A DNA stretch of 64,000 bases, from the NCBI GenBank assembly GCA_017450125.1, contig JAFSWZ010000010.1, positions 144,361 to 208,360 on the forward strand, written 5' to 3'. Shown in pieces: positions 6,470 to 15,553 of the stretch. The position numbers were made by a program, and so were the translations under genes. The notes below the pieces were generated by a model. It was not told where the DNA came from. It ran no database searches and saw only the letters and a program-made list of their open reading frames with translations. The stretch's first letter is position 1. Every line of letters begins with the position of its first letter. The stretch is from Synergistaceae bacterium. GTDB lineage: Bacteria; Synergistota; Synergistia; Synergistales; Aminobacteriaceae.

Positions 6470-8911
6470 TTATTCTTCCGCGTCTTGGATGTCTTTGCGC
6501 ATCTTGAGTACGTTATTCTCGTCGATGTACTCATATGATACTGAGTTCATGCTCTGCTTCACGATGTAGATTCCCAGCCCGCCTATGTCCCGTTCGTCCG
6601 CACTCAGCGTAATATCAGGGTCAGAGCGTTCGAGCGGATTATACGGCGTTCCGCTGTCCGTGAAGATAATCTCTACGTCCTTGCCCAGATGGCGGATGCT
6701 GATTGTCGCAGTGCCTCCGTCTGTGTTAGGGTAGGCGTAATTCGCGATGTTCACAAAAATTTCTTCGACGGCTAACTCTATCTGCATTATGACCGACGCA
6801 GGACAGCCCCACTTCTCGAGGTCCTCATCAACGAAGGCTATAACCTCGTGGAGTTTGTCCGTATCGGCCTCAACAGTAAGTTTGCTGGGTTTGCCGAAGA
6901 ACTGAAGGCACAGCATAGTGAGGTCGTCGAACTGCGGAGCTTCGCCGGTGAAGTCCATCACTGACTTGTTCATTATGGCGAGGACTTCTTTTGCAGGCGC
7001 GCCCGTCGTACTGTTCAGCTCCTCGAGCATCCTCTCTTGGCCGTAAAGCTCGCGGTTAATGTTCGTGGCTTCCGTTACGCCGTCAGTGTATAAGTATAGC
7101 GTATCGAGGTGTTCCAGCTGAAATTCATTGTCCGTGAACTCCATACCGTCCATTACCGCAAGTGCAGGATTCGGCTCAGTCTCTAACAGCTCGTAAATCC
7201 CGCCCGCCCTTCTGACTGCAGGAGGCTCATGGCCTGCGCTGGAGGCGATAACGTGCCCCGTCGAGAGTTCCAGAATGCCGAGCCACACCGTTACGAACAG
7301 CGAAGAGTCGTTACCCTCGCACAGCTGGTTGTTCACGTCAAAGAGTATCTCGCCCGGAGTTCCTCCCATCATTGCGCGGTTCTTGATGAGCGTTTTCGCA
7401 ATCACCATGAACAGCGCGGCAGGTACTCCCTTCCCCGAAACATCAGCCATAACCAGCCCGAGATGATCCTCGTCAATCATGAAGAAGTCGTAGAAGTCTC
7501 CTCCTACCTCCTTAGCCGGGTACATTGTTGCGCTGATGTCAAATGCTTCGTGGTTCAGGAACGGCGGAATTATCTTCGGGAGCATGTCCGCCTGAATCTG
7601 CGTCGCTATGTTCAGCTCCGCGCCGATGCGTTCCTTCTCCGCCGTAACGTCGGCCAAGTTGGAGATGTATTCTCTCAGTGAAGCCGTCATGGTGTTGAAG
7701 TTCCGTGCGAGGTCGCCTATCTCGTCGTTGCTCGTGATTTCAGCAGCGTGCTCGAGGTTTCCGCCGCTGATTTCGTCCACGTCATGGCCGAGCCTGCGTA
7801 TCGGTGCGACGAGTCTTTCTGAGAACTTGTGCCCCGCCATCCTGACGATTACCTGAATTATCACGAACGACATCAGGAGAAGAACCATAGCCCAATCCAT
7901 GTTCTCATAGATGAACGACAACGGAGAAAGCACGAGGCTTCTGGGTATCTTTATGCACAGCTTCCAGTTCGTTGACCTTATGGGAGTGTACGCGTAATAC
8001 ATCTCTTTGTCCGAGAGGGCAACTCCCGTCCGCCCCGCAAGTATCTCCCTGACGATGTGCTGGGTTATATCCGGGTCGTCGGAGAGCATCGCTGCTTCTG
8101 CGTTGGGATTGCCGTTGCTGATGACTTTTCCTGTTCGGTCAACGATGAAGGCATGTGCTCCGCGCCCCATGTCGATGGAGACAATCTCGCGGTGCATGTC
8201 ATCTATGAGTATGTCCATTCCCAGAACGCCGGCAAATTCGCCCTCTCCATCGTAGAATGGAGCATAGAGCGTTATCATCTGTCCGCGTCCCCAATGGTCG
8301 TTGTAGACATCAGTGAAGCCTGCACGCTGAATCTTTGCGCACTGCGAGTACCATGCAGAGCCCCTGAAGTCGTAATACACTTCAGTTTGTCCTTCGCGCG
8401 GGGCTAACAGGTCGGAATGCGCATCGTACGTCATCAATACGCCTGACTTTGTCGCAAGGTACAGCAACACCTTGCTGTTTTCCTTCACGAACGGTGCCCA
8501 CAACTGCTCAACATTCCCCAGAAGGCCGCACTCCTCTTTGATGGACTCATAGGTCGTCTCTTCGTTGATGAGTGTCCTGAGCATCACGAAGCGTCCGGCG
8601 TTCTCTGCCTTCGGAGGGAGAACCTCATTAGGCAGGAACTTTGACGGATTGCGGTAAAGAACATTAATGTAATCCGCAAGCGTATTCGCATAATTCACGT
8701 ACTTGCCCAGCTCGGAGTCCGCGAATCTGGCTTTGTCCTTGATGGTGTTGTAGAGGTTCGTCTCCATCTGGGTTATGAGAACTTCCTTGTTCTTCTCCCT
8801 GATGCCGAATATGCTCACAGCCGAGATTAGAGCAGTAACCAACAGGGCAGCAAAGGCTACGTTTACGACAAGGCTTCTAATCTTCTTGTCGATGGGCTTC
8901 CTGCCTGTCAT
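6470..8911 (-). CDS. Membrane SpoIIE-type PP2C phosphatase fused to RsbW-like HATPase
   Basis: 813 residues. A transmembrane helix near 15-35 is followed by a periplasmic Cache-like sensor to about 330, a second helix (MDWAMVLLLMSFVIIQ) and a HAMP linker (~357-415). The SpoIIE/PP2C phosphatase (~445-660) shows GGDFYDFF and MADVSGKGVPAALF metal-site motifs. A GHKL anti-sigma-kinase domain (~690-810) has VEEIFVNIANYAYP and GGLGIYIVKQ. Phosphatase and kinase in one chain can set the phosphorylation state of the STAS protein encoded directly upstream, whose stop overlaps this start by 4 bases. It is a partner-switching hub responding to a periplasmic signal; its output target is not in the window. 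Confidence 0.88.
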   Translation of the reverse strand: MTGRKPIDKKIRSLVVNVAFAALLVTALISAVSIFGIREKNKEVLITQMETNLYNTIKDKARFADSELGKYVNYANTLADYINVLYRNPSKFLPNEVLPPKAENAGRFVMLRTLINEETTYESIKEECGLLGNVEQLWAPFVKENSKVLLYLATKSGVLMTYDAHSDLLAPREGQTEVYYDFRGSAWYSQCAKIQRAGFTDVYNDHWGRGQMITLYAPFYDGEGEFAGVLGMDILIDDMHREIVSIDMGRGAHAFIVDRTGKVISNGNPNAEAAMLSDDPDITQHIVREILAGRTGVALSDKEMYYAYTPIRSTNWKLCIKIPRSLVLSPLSFIYENMDWAMVLLLMSFVIIQVIVRMAGHKFSERLVAPIRRLGHDVDEISGGNLEHAAEITSNDEIGDLARNFNTMTASLREYISNLADVTAEKERIGAELNIATQIQADMLPKIIPPFLNHEAFDISATMYPAKEVGGDFYDFFMIDEDHLGLVMADVSGKGVPAALFMVIAKTLIKNRAMMGGTPGEILFDVNNQLCEGNDSSLFVTVWLGILELSTGHVIASSAGHEPPAVRRAGGIYELLETEPNPALAVMDGMEFTDNEFQLEHLDTLYLYTDGVTEATNINRELYGQERMLEELNSTTGAPAKEVLAIMNKSVMDFTGEAPQFDDLTMLCLQFFGKPSKLTVEADTDKLHEVIAFVDEDLEKWGCPASVIMQIELAVEEIFVNIANYAYPNTDGGTATISIRHLGKDVEIIFTDSGTPYNPLERSDPDITLSADERDIGGLGIYIVKQSMNSVSYEYIDENNVLKMRKDIQDAEE

Positions 8912-9222
8912 TTCTCGATTTTCAGGATACGGCTGAAACCTGTTACCTCAAACACTTTGAGAACGTCGGGCCTGAGATTCCTGATAGTCATAGTGCCCTG
9001 CTTGCTCATAGCTTTCTGTGCCAGCAGAAAAACGCGGAGGCCTGCTGAAGACACAAATTCCAGTGCCGACATATCGAACACCAGCGACTTCACTCCTGCA
9101 AGCCAGCCCTTCACTTCCGCTTCAAGCTGGGGTGCTGAAGTCGTGTCCAGCCTTCCTTCAAGCGAAACCGTGAGCGAATCTCCGTCAGAAACCTTGCTGA
9201 TGTTCAGTGTTGTTGCGTTCAT
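8908..9222 (-). CDS. STAS-domain anti-sigma factor antagonist
   Basis: 104 residues, a complete STAS domain. The phosphorylatable serine lies in the conserved DMSALEFVSSAGLRVF segment. Such proteins bind anti-sigma kinases when unphosphorylated. The gene is translationally coupled (ATGA overlap) to the SpoIIE/HATPase fusion, its probable partner, and follows the CNNM gene by 22 bases with a good Shine-Dalgarno. It is a cytosolic switch component. Confidence 0.92.
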   Translation of the reverse strand: MNATTLNISKVSDGDSLTVSLEGRLDTTSAPQLEAEVKGWLAGVKSLVFDMSALEFVSSAGLRVFLLAQKAMSKQGTMTIRNLRPDVLKVFEVTGFSRILKIEK

Positions 9223-9244
9223 AACTATAAGCCTCCTTAGACTG

Positions 9245-10525
9245 TTATTCGTCCTCGCTGTAACTGCCCTGTTCGTCGTCGGGAATCTTCGACAGGTTCA
9301 GCAAGGTGATTCTGTGTTCCTCGAGCTCCATTACCTTTATGCGCCAGCCTCCGTAGTTGAACGTCTCGCCCTCCTCCGGGAAGCCGCCCGACATCGTGAG
9401 CACAAGTCCGCCCAGCGTCTCTGCGTCGTCGCTCGTGAACTCACTCCCCAGAGCCTCGCTGAGATTCTCGAGGCTGATGCTCCCCTGTACAAGGTATGAA
9501 CCGTCCTCCTGCTTCTGGACTTCGGGCGATTCCTCGTCGTACTCGTCCTGAATCTCTCCCACAATCTGCTCCAGAATGTCCTCCATCGTTACGATGCCGG
9601 CAACTCCGCCGTACTCGTCAACGATTATCGCTATGTGAATGTGCTCATGCCTCATCGCCTCGAGGACTTCAGCGGTCTTTATCGTCTCCGGCACAAAAAT
9701 GGGCTTCCGCAACAACGTTCTGACCTCGCAGGATAAATTGCTCTCCATTAAGTTCTTCAGCGTGTCCTTGACGTAGAGGATGCCGACGATGTTATCAGGG
9801 CTCTCCTCGTAGACGGGGATGCGCGAATGCCCCTCGTCGATGAACAGCTTTACGGCCTCAGCTAGAGTATCGCTGGCTTCGAGGGCTATCATGTCCGTGC
9901 GCGGAATCATAATCTCGTGGACTCTCGTCTCGTCGAAGTCTATTATCCCGTCAATCATCCTGCGTTCTGATGCCTCAAGAGCACCTGACTCCTCGCCTAT
10001 CTTCACGACCTGTTCAATCTCGTCGCGCGTTACGAAAACCTGCTGTGTCCCCAAATCGATATGAAGCAGGAAGCCTATAGCCGTAACACACTTCTTCATT
10101 GCCCACGCAACCGGCGAAATCAGGAACGCAAGCACACGCAGGATAGGCGCAGCAAAGATGAGCACGTTTTCCGAGTAGACCATAGCCGCGCTCTTGGGCA
10201 GAATTTCTCCGAGAATCACAATCAGCACCGTCATTACCGGCACTACGAACACCAGAGCTCCCGGCCCGAACAGTCCGAGTGCGACGCTCGAAGCCAGTGC
10301 GCTCGCGGAAATGTTCACCACGTTGTTGGAGATGAGGCACACCGTCAAAGCCTCCTGCGTGTCGTCAATCAGCCACTGAAACGTTGAGTTCAAGAACTTG
10401 TACTTTCCCTGCTCCTGAAGTGTGCGGAGCTTCCCCGTGCCTGTCGCAGTGATTGAGGTTTCCGCACCGCTGAAGAACGCCGACAGCAGGAACAGCACAA
10501 CGAACCCCATAATTACCCCGCTCAT
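9245..10525 (-). CDS. CNNM/CBS-domain transporter-associated protein (HlyC/CorC family)
   Basis: About 426 residues from the ATG at 10525, which overlaps the ybeY stop as ATGA; an ATG 13 codons upstream is less likely. The DUF21/CNNM membrane domain is at residues 1-190 (MSGVIMGFVVLFLLSAFFSG). A CBS pair spans about 205-330 (MIPRTDMIALE, then VDEYGGVAGIVTMEDILEQI). The CorC_HlyC C-terminal domain comes last (SYLVQGSISLENL). Bacterial members are linked to magnesium/cobalt homeostasis, and some are Na/Mg exchangers. Its place after ybeY is a common arrangement. Confidence 0.9.
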   Translation of the reverse strand: MSGVIMGFVVLFLLSAFFSGAETSITATGTGKLRTLQEQGKYKFLNSTFQWLIDDTQEALTVCLISNNVVNISASALASSVALGLFGPGALVFVVPVMTVLIVILGEILPKSAAMVYSENVLIFAAPILRVLAFLISPVAWAMKKCVTAIGFLLHIDLGTQQVFVTRDEIEQVVKIGEESGALEASERRMIDGIIDFDETRVHEIMIPRTDMIALEASDTLAEAVKLFIDEGHSRIPVYEESPDNIVGILYVKDTLKNLMESNLSCEVRTLLRKPIFVPETIKTAEVLEAMRHEHIHIAIIVDEYGGVAGIVTMEDILEQIVGEIQDEYDEESPEVQKQEDGSYLVQGSISLENLSEALGSEFTSDDAETLGGLVLTMSGGFPEEGETFNYGGWRIKVMELEEHRITLLNLSKIPDDEQGSYSEDE

Positions 10526-11022
10526 ACAGCCAGCCTCCCTGCTATCCTGTCCTGCAGTGCCCACATTTCAGCCTGCTTCTCCTCTGTGTCGTGGTCGTAG
10601 CCCAGCAGGTGCAGGAACGAGTGCGCAATCATCAGGCACAATGCGTCGTGCAGGCCAAGTTCCGGGTGAAGCCGCGCGGTTTCTTCCGGGCAGATAACGA
10701 TGTCTCCCAGCTCGAGAACCGGCAGGCCTTCGGGCTCGTCATCCATCATCGGGAACGACAGCACGTCAGTAGCCTCGTCCGTGTCGCGATAATCCCTGTT
10801 GAGCTCGCGTATTTCCTCCGGCGAAACGAACGACAGGGAGATCTCCGCTTCGTCGTAACTTGCTGAGGCAGGGCACAACACAGCTAACTCTTCTTCGAGA
10901 ATCGCTGATATGCTGTCTGCCTCATTGATGATTCGCTGTGTGTCTGGGTGTTCGGGTGCGGTATCGCTGTCATTAGTACCCGATGAATCTTCGGGGGTAT
11001 TAATGCATAATGATAACTTCAA
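10522..11022 (-). CDS. ybeY: Endoribonuclease YbeY, rRNA maturation factor
   Basis: 166 residues. The zinc-binding signature H-x3-H-x4-GYDH is present as AHSFLHLLGYDHD near residue 135. The upstream ELNRDYRDTDEATDVLSFP is the second conserved block of the family. The N-terminus carries about 30 variable acidic residues before the usual start of the fold. YbeY acts in 16S rRNA 3'-end maturation and ribosome quality control. It sits between pgpH and the CNNM gene, matching the widespread phoH-pgpH-ybeY-CNNM order. Confidence 0.95.
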   Translation of the reverse strand: MKLSLCINTPEDSSGTNDSDTAPEHPDTQRIINEADSISAILEEELAVLCPASASYDEAEISLSFVSPEEIRELNRDYRDTDEATDVLSFPMMDDEPEGLPVLELGDIVICPEETARLHPELGLHDALCLMIAHSFLHLLGYDHDTEEKQAEMWALQDRIAGRLAV

Positions 11023-11044
11023 GAATAGATTACCTCTTTCGTTG

Positions 11045-13156
11045 TTATGATTTCCTGCTCTCTATCTTCTTGACCTTGCGGGTGTGGTACATTGAGGTCA
11101 GGACAGAGATAAGCGTCTGCTTTATGGTGGCTAAATCCTTCTGTGTGAGGTCTACTTCGTCAAACTGGTTCTCATTCAGCTTGCTCTGCACTACCTGAGT
11201 GATTATCTTCTCGACGGCTTCGGCTGTCTGGTCTTTGTCGCCTGCGCGGCCGACATCTGCTGCCCTGACTGCCGCTTCAACGGAATCCACAATCATGAGC
11301 AGTGCGGTTTCACGTGTCTGGGGCTTCGGGCCGGGATAAGTGAAGTCGTCCCTGCTGACCTGCTCTCCCATAGCAAGAGCCTTCCTGTAGAAGTAGAACG
11401 TGCAGGTTGTGCCGTGATGTTCGGCTATGAAGTCGCGGATACGTTTTGGGAGCTTGGCCTCCCACGCGAGCTCGAGGCCGTCTTTTACGTGCGCACGTAT
11501 CGTGATGGAACTCAGCATCGGGGAGATGTTGTCGTTTTTGTTGAGGCCTCCGCCCTGATTCTCCACGAAGTAATGAGGCCTGCGGATCTTGCCGATGTCG
11601 TGATAGTACGCTCCGGCACGCAGAAGGTTCGTGTCCATTCCGAGCTCTATTCCCACAGCCTCAATCAGCGTCGCTATCGTGAGGCAGTGCTGGTATGTTC
11701 CGGGAGCTGTGCGCTGAAGGTCTCTCAGCAGCGGGCTTGAAGGGTGGCTTATCTCCCTCAGCGTCAGAACCGAGAGGATGCCTAACGCTTCTTCCACGTA
11801 CTGCAGAACGAACGTCATGATGTGCGAGATTACCAGCTCAAAGAAGAAGTACAGCCCCGTATCTGCCCAGAAGCTACCGAGCGGAATGAACAGCCGGAAG
11901 TCGTCGCGTGTCATCGGGATGCCTTGAAGGTAGTGCATCGCCGTCCGCGCAGCTGCCAGAACAGCAGTCATGATTAAGATTCTCCTGTAGACCTGCATTC
12001 TTGATTCGAGATTGCGGAACAGGTAGAAGCCTAGCGTTGAGGCAGTTACCCCCATCATCGACAGCATTACGAACCCGGACACAGACTGTCCCGTGATGAC
12101 GAACACTCCAGACACTGACGCGACGAACGAGATGCAGAACCCGAGATAGTCCGGGACGGCCAAGTAAGCGACTGTTACGGCAGGGAGAACCCCCGCGCCG
12201 GTGATGCCCAGACGTGCCGCGACTGTCTCGCAGATCCACGCCGTCAGAACCACGAACACCACACACCACCACGTAGGTTTGCTGTTGCCCGCGCCCCTTC
12301 CGAGAATGTCGAGCCACAGCGGCAGGGCAAACACTGCGAGCACTACCGCCCAGAGCTGTACGAACGGGAAAACATCTTCCGTGTAACCCTGCATCCTGAG
12401 CAGAAAAGCTATCTGGCTCGTAACAACGTCTCCGCGCGCAACAATAACGTCTCCGGGCTCAAGCCTTCTGTCGAGGACAGGGACATCATCAGCCGCCGCA
12501 CGCCGTGCAAGTGCCGTAAGGTCGTCGTCAACGCTGAAATTGAGATTGCCCAAGCCCGCAAGTATCTGGTAGATGAAGTTCGCATCAGTCTGCGAGACTC
12601 CTGCTTTGCTTATCTCCTCCCAGAGTATCGAGGTCATCAGCGTCGTGTTCTCGCGGTAAACTTTCTCGGACTCGAGGCGGTCAATGTACGCGCTACCGAT
12701 TGTGTACGAGGCGGAGAGTATCCGTGCTTTGTCGGCAGCCGCTAGTGAGGATATAGCCTTGATGAGAGGTGCTGGCATGTACGCGAGATAGGACTTGGAT
12801 TCGGGCGCGTCGGAGTCTCTTACCGCCTCAAGCCTCCTCTGAAGCCTTGACTTGGCCGAAACGTCGCGGACAGTTACGCCCACGACACTTTCGCTTATCA
12901 TGTTGCGCAGTGAGTTCGCGGAAGCCTGGTCGTCGTAGCGCATGTGCGTGATGACCCTGTAGGTTTCCGGCGAAGGCTCTCCCACAGCGAAACTGTCTCC
13001 CCTGCGGCTGAGGACTGCCCATTGTGCGAGGACGATAAGCACTCCCGCGACGAGCAGGAAGGCTACAGGTGCTGCGTATGCTTTGAGGAAACGGAAATTT
13101 ATGCGCTGCCAGAAGCTGAGTTCTGCGGAGATTAGTATCTTCGGTTTGTACTTCAT
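11045..13156 (-). CDS. pgpH: 7TM-HD cyclic-di-AMP phosphodiesterase PgpH
   Basis: 703 residues. One N-terminal transmembrane helix (~28-48) precedes an extracytoplasmic 7TMR-HDED domain (~50-285), a bundle of membrane helices (~290-480) and a cytosolic HD domain (~490-640). The HD domain carries GAYYHDIGKIRRP, and FIAEHHGTT provides further metal ligands. PgpH-type proteins hydrolyse c-di-AMP to pApA. The start overlaps the phoH stop by 4 bases. Confidence 0.92.
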   Translation of the reverse strand: MKYKPKILISAELSFWQRINFRFLKAYAAPVAFLLVAGVLIVLAQWAVLSRRGDSFAVGEPSPETYRVITHMRYDDQASANSLRNMISESVVGVTVRDVSAKSRLQRRLEAVRDSDAPESKSYLAYMPAPLIKAISSLAAADKARILSASYTIGSAYIDRLESEKVYRENTTLMTSILWEEISKAGVSQTDANFIYQILAGLGNLNFSVDDDLTALARRAAADDVPVLDRRLEPGDVIVARGDVVTSQIAFLLRMQGYTEDVFPFVQLWAVVLAVFALPLWLDILGRGAGNSKPTWWCVVFVVLTAWICETVAARLGITGAGVLPAVTVAYLAVPDYLGFCISFVASVSGVFVITGQSVSGFVMLSMMGVTASTLGFYLFRNLESRMQVYRRILIMTAVLAAARTAMHYLQGIPMTRDDFRLFIPLGSFWADTGLYFFFELVISHIMTFVLQYVEEALGILSVLTLREISHPSSPLLRDLQRTAPGTYQHCLTIATLIEAVGIELGMDTNLLRAGAYYHDIGKIRRPHYFVENQGGGLNKNDNISPMLSSITIRAHVKDGLELAWEAKLPKRIRDFIAEHHGTTCTFYFYRKALAMGEQVSRDDFTYPGPKPQTRETALLMIVDSVEAAVRAADVGRAGDKDQTAEAVEKIITQVVQSKLNENQFDEVDLTQKDLATIKQTLISVLTSMYHTRKVKKIESRKS

Positions 13157-14106
13157 GATGATTGCTCGTATTTTGCGTAGGCCTGCACGATCTTCTGCAC
13201 TATCTCGTGCCTCACAACGTCAGCATCACTGAGGTCAATGAACCCTATGCCCTTTATGCCGCCAAGAATCTCGCGCACGCTCCTCAAGCCCGACTGCGAA
13301 TGTCCCGGAAGGTCTACCTGCGTGATATCCCCCGTAACAACAGCTTTCGAGCCGAAGCCCAGACGCGTAAGAAACATTTTCATCTGCTTCGGGGTAGTGT
13401 TCTGTGCCTCATCAAGGATGATGAAGCTCTCGTTGAGGGTTCTTCCTCTCATGTAGGCGAGCGGGACAATCTCAATGACTCCTTTGTCGGCGTAACGCAG
13501 GAATCTTTCCGGCGACAGAAGGTCGTAGAATGCATCATAGAGAGGCCTGACGTACGGCTCTACCTTCTCGCGCAGATCTCCGGGCAGATACCCGAGACTT
13601 TCTCCCGCCTCAACAGCAGGACGCACGAGAACGACTCTGTTCACCTTTCCGGCTTTGAGCATCGAGACGGCTTCACACACAGCAAGGTACGTCTTGCCTG
13701 TTCCTGCCGGGCCCGTCGCAAAAAGAATGAAGTTGTCCCTTATCGCGCGGATATACTCTCTCTGCCCGGGAGTCTTCGCGCGAATGGGCTTGCCGCGTGC
13801 CGTCGTGCAGATAATCTCCGAGTACAGCGAAGAGAGGTTGAGTTCACGTCCTTCCGCGAGGGCATCCATTGCAGAGCGAACGTCCGCCTCGTGAATCTCG
13901 TGCCCCTTCTCCGCGACTTCTGCGAGTTCACGGATAATGTGTGCCGCAAGCCTCACGGGTTCAGGGTCAGGGCCGCTCACGCGAACAGCCCCGTCCTTGA
14001 CCGACAGCGTAACAGGGTAACGGGCTTCGATGGCCTTGAAGTTCTCGTCGTTAGGGCCGAGAAGGCGCGCCTGAGTGAACCCGTCCCCCGATAACGGAAT
14101 GTCCAT
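13153..14106 (-). CDS. phoH: PhoH-family ATPase
   Basis: 317 residues. The Walker A is ATGPAGTGKTYLAV near residue 130 and the Walker B is FIILDEAQN, with the PhoH-typical TPKQMKMFLTRLG after it. An N-terminal KH-like segment (~1-90) precedes the ATPase. PhoH proteins are RNA-associated ATPases or helicases of poorly defined role. The start codon directly follows the stop of the carboxyltransferase gene, and the stop overlaps pgpH. Confidence 0.93.
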   Translation of the reverse strand: MDIPLSGDGFTQARLLGPNDENFKAIEARYPVTLSVKDGAVRVSGPDPEPVRLAAHIIRELAEVAEKGHEIHEADVRSAMDALAEGRELNLSSLYSEIICTTARGKPIRAKTPGQREYIRAIRDNFILFATGPAGTGKTYLAVCEAVSMLKAGKVNRVVLVRPAVEAGESLGYLPGDLREKVEPYVRPLYDAFYDLLSPERFLRYADKGVIEIVPLAYMRGRTLNESFIILDEAQNTTPKQMKMFLTRLGFGSKAVVTGDITQVDLPGHSQSGLRSVREILGGIKGIGFIDLSDADVVRHEIVQKIVQAYAKYEQSS

Positions 14107-15504
14107 TTATGCCGGATATGCCTCCGGTGAAGCCTGAGCCTGAAGGCCGGTGTCGCGCTTGTGGAGCTTCGCGTACTTTTTGGGCAGGAAGTCTTTTGCG
14201 ACCTGCGGGAACATTATCCACGTCAGAGCGTCTTCCGGCTGTGTTGCCCAAGGCTGGCAGTCCTTGCGCGCCTGCTCCATTTCGGGAGCTATCTTCTCGC
14301 CCGGGCGGCACGTGATGGGCTCTTCGCTGCCGATTGCCATCTTCTGGACTTCAGGGTCCATCGGTGCTGGAGGCTGGCCGTAATACCCCAAGAAGTACTG
14401 CTTGATTTCTTTCGGGAAACTCTTCCAGCGTCCGCGCAGAACGTTCACTGTCGCCTGAGTTCCGACCATCTGGCTTGAAGGAGTTACGAGCGGAGGATAG
14501 CCCATTGCCTTGCGCACGACAGGTACTTCATTAAGCACTGCCTCGAGCTTGTCGAGAGCTCCCATCTCGCGGAGCTGGTTGACCATGTTCGAGTACATTC
14601 CGCCGGGAATCTGGTAGCGCAGAATGTTGATATCAACTCCCGCAATCTCGGGAAGAAGGTCCTTGTACTTCTCGCGGAGCTTCTTGAAGTGCATTGTTAT
14701 CGGGAGCAGGTCAGCAATCTTTATGCCCGTGTCGTACTCTGTGCCCTCAAGTGCGGCGACGATTGATTCAGTCGGGGGCTGGCTTGTGCCGAGCGCGAAG
14801 GGTGAAATTGCCGTGTCAACGATTTCTGCTCCTGCCTCGATGCCGGCCAAGTATGCCATGCTCGCGAGTCCCGTCGTGTAGTGGCTGTGAAGCTCTATAG
14901 GGATGTCTACCTTCGCTTTGATGGCCTTGACGAGGTCTGTGCAGTCTTTAGGGCCGATTAACCCTGCCATGTCCTTGATGGCGATCGAGTCCGCGCCCAT
15001 CTCCTGCATTCTCTTGGCCATTCCAGCGAAAGAATCCAGCGTGTGTACGGGCGACAGCGTGAAGCTCATGCACAGCTGAAGGTGCGCGCCTTCCTTCTTG
15101 ACCTGGTCGGCGGCAACCTCGACGTTGCGGAGGTCGTTAAGTGCGTCGAAGCAGCGCACGATGTCTATTCCGTTGCCGACTGCACGTTTGACGAACTCAC
15201 GCACAACATCATCTGCGTAATGCCTGTAGCCCACGAGGTTCTGTCCGCGAAGGAGCATCTGCAGCTTGGCGTTCTTTACGCGCGCACGGATAAGGCGCAG
15301 TCTCTCCCAAGGGTCTTCATCGAGGAAGCGCATTGCGGAGTCGAACGTTGCTCCGCCCCACATCTCTAACGCCCAGTAACCTGCATTGTCCATGTACTCG
15401 AGGACGGGAAGCATGTCGTCGGTTCTCATGCGCGTTGCAATCAATGACTGATGAGCATCACGCAGGCCGGTTTCGGTAATGCGTACTCTCTTTTCTCCTG
15501 CCAT
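14107..15504 (-). CDS. Oxaloacetate decarboxylase / pyruvate carboxylase carboxyltransferase subunit
   Basis: 465 residues. The N-terminal TIM barrel starts with ITETGLRDAHQSLIATRMRT and has the metal-binding LHSHYTTGLASM. A conserved C-terminal carboxyltransferase domain includes YQIPGGMYSNMVNQL. The biotin attachment domain (a Met-Lys-Met motif) found at the end of full-length OadA is absent: the protein ends after the barrel extension, as in 5S-type or two-subunit enzymes. A separate biotin carrier would be required and is not in the window. It probably works in decarboxylation or transcarboxylation of dicarboxylates; OadA versus PycB cannot be decided here. AGGAGG precedes the start. Confidence 0.85.
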   Translation of the reverse strand: MAGEKRVRITETGLRDAHQSLIATRMRTDDMLPVLEYMDNAGYWALEMWGGATFDSAMRFLDEDPWERLRLIRARVKNAKLQMLLRGQNLVGYRHYADDVVREFVKRAVGNGIDIVRCFDALNDLRNVEVAADQVKKEGAHLQLCMSFTLSPVHTLDSFAGMAKRMQEMGADSIAIKDMAGLIGPKDCTDLVKAIKAKVDIPIELHSHYTTGLASMAYLAGIEAGAEIVDTAISPFALGTSQPPTESIVAALEGTEYDTGIKIADLLPITMHFKKLREKYKDLLPEIAGVDINILRYQIPGGMYSNMVNQLREMGALDKLEAVLNEVPVVRKAMGYPPLVTPSSQMVGTQATVNVLRGRWKSFPKEIKQYFLGYYGQPPAPMDPEVQKMAIGSEEPITCRPGEKIAPEMEQARKDCQPWATQPEDALTWIMFPQVAKDFLPKKYAKLHKRDTGLQAQASPEAYPA

Positions 15505-15553
15505 AAAATATATTCCTCCTGTAATGTGATTGGGATTTGCAGAGTATTATACT

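Noticed and set aside
13162..14094. Long plus-strand open frame opposite phoH, and similar mirror frames elsewhere
   Set aside because: These are antisense shadows caused by GC-rich codon use. They have Arg/His-rich translations, no ribosome-binding site and no domain.
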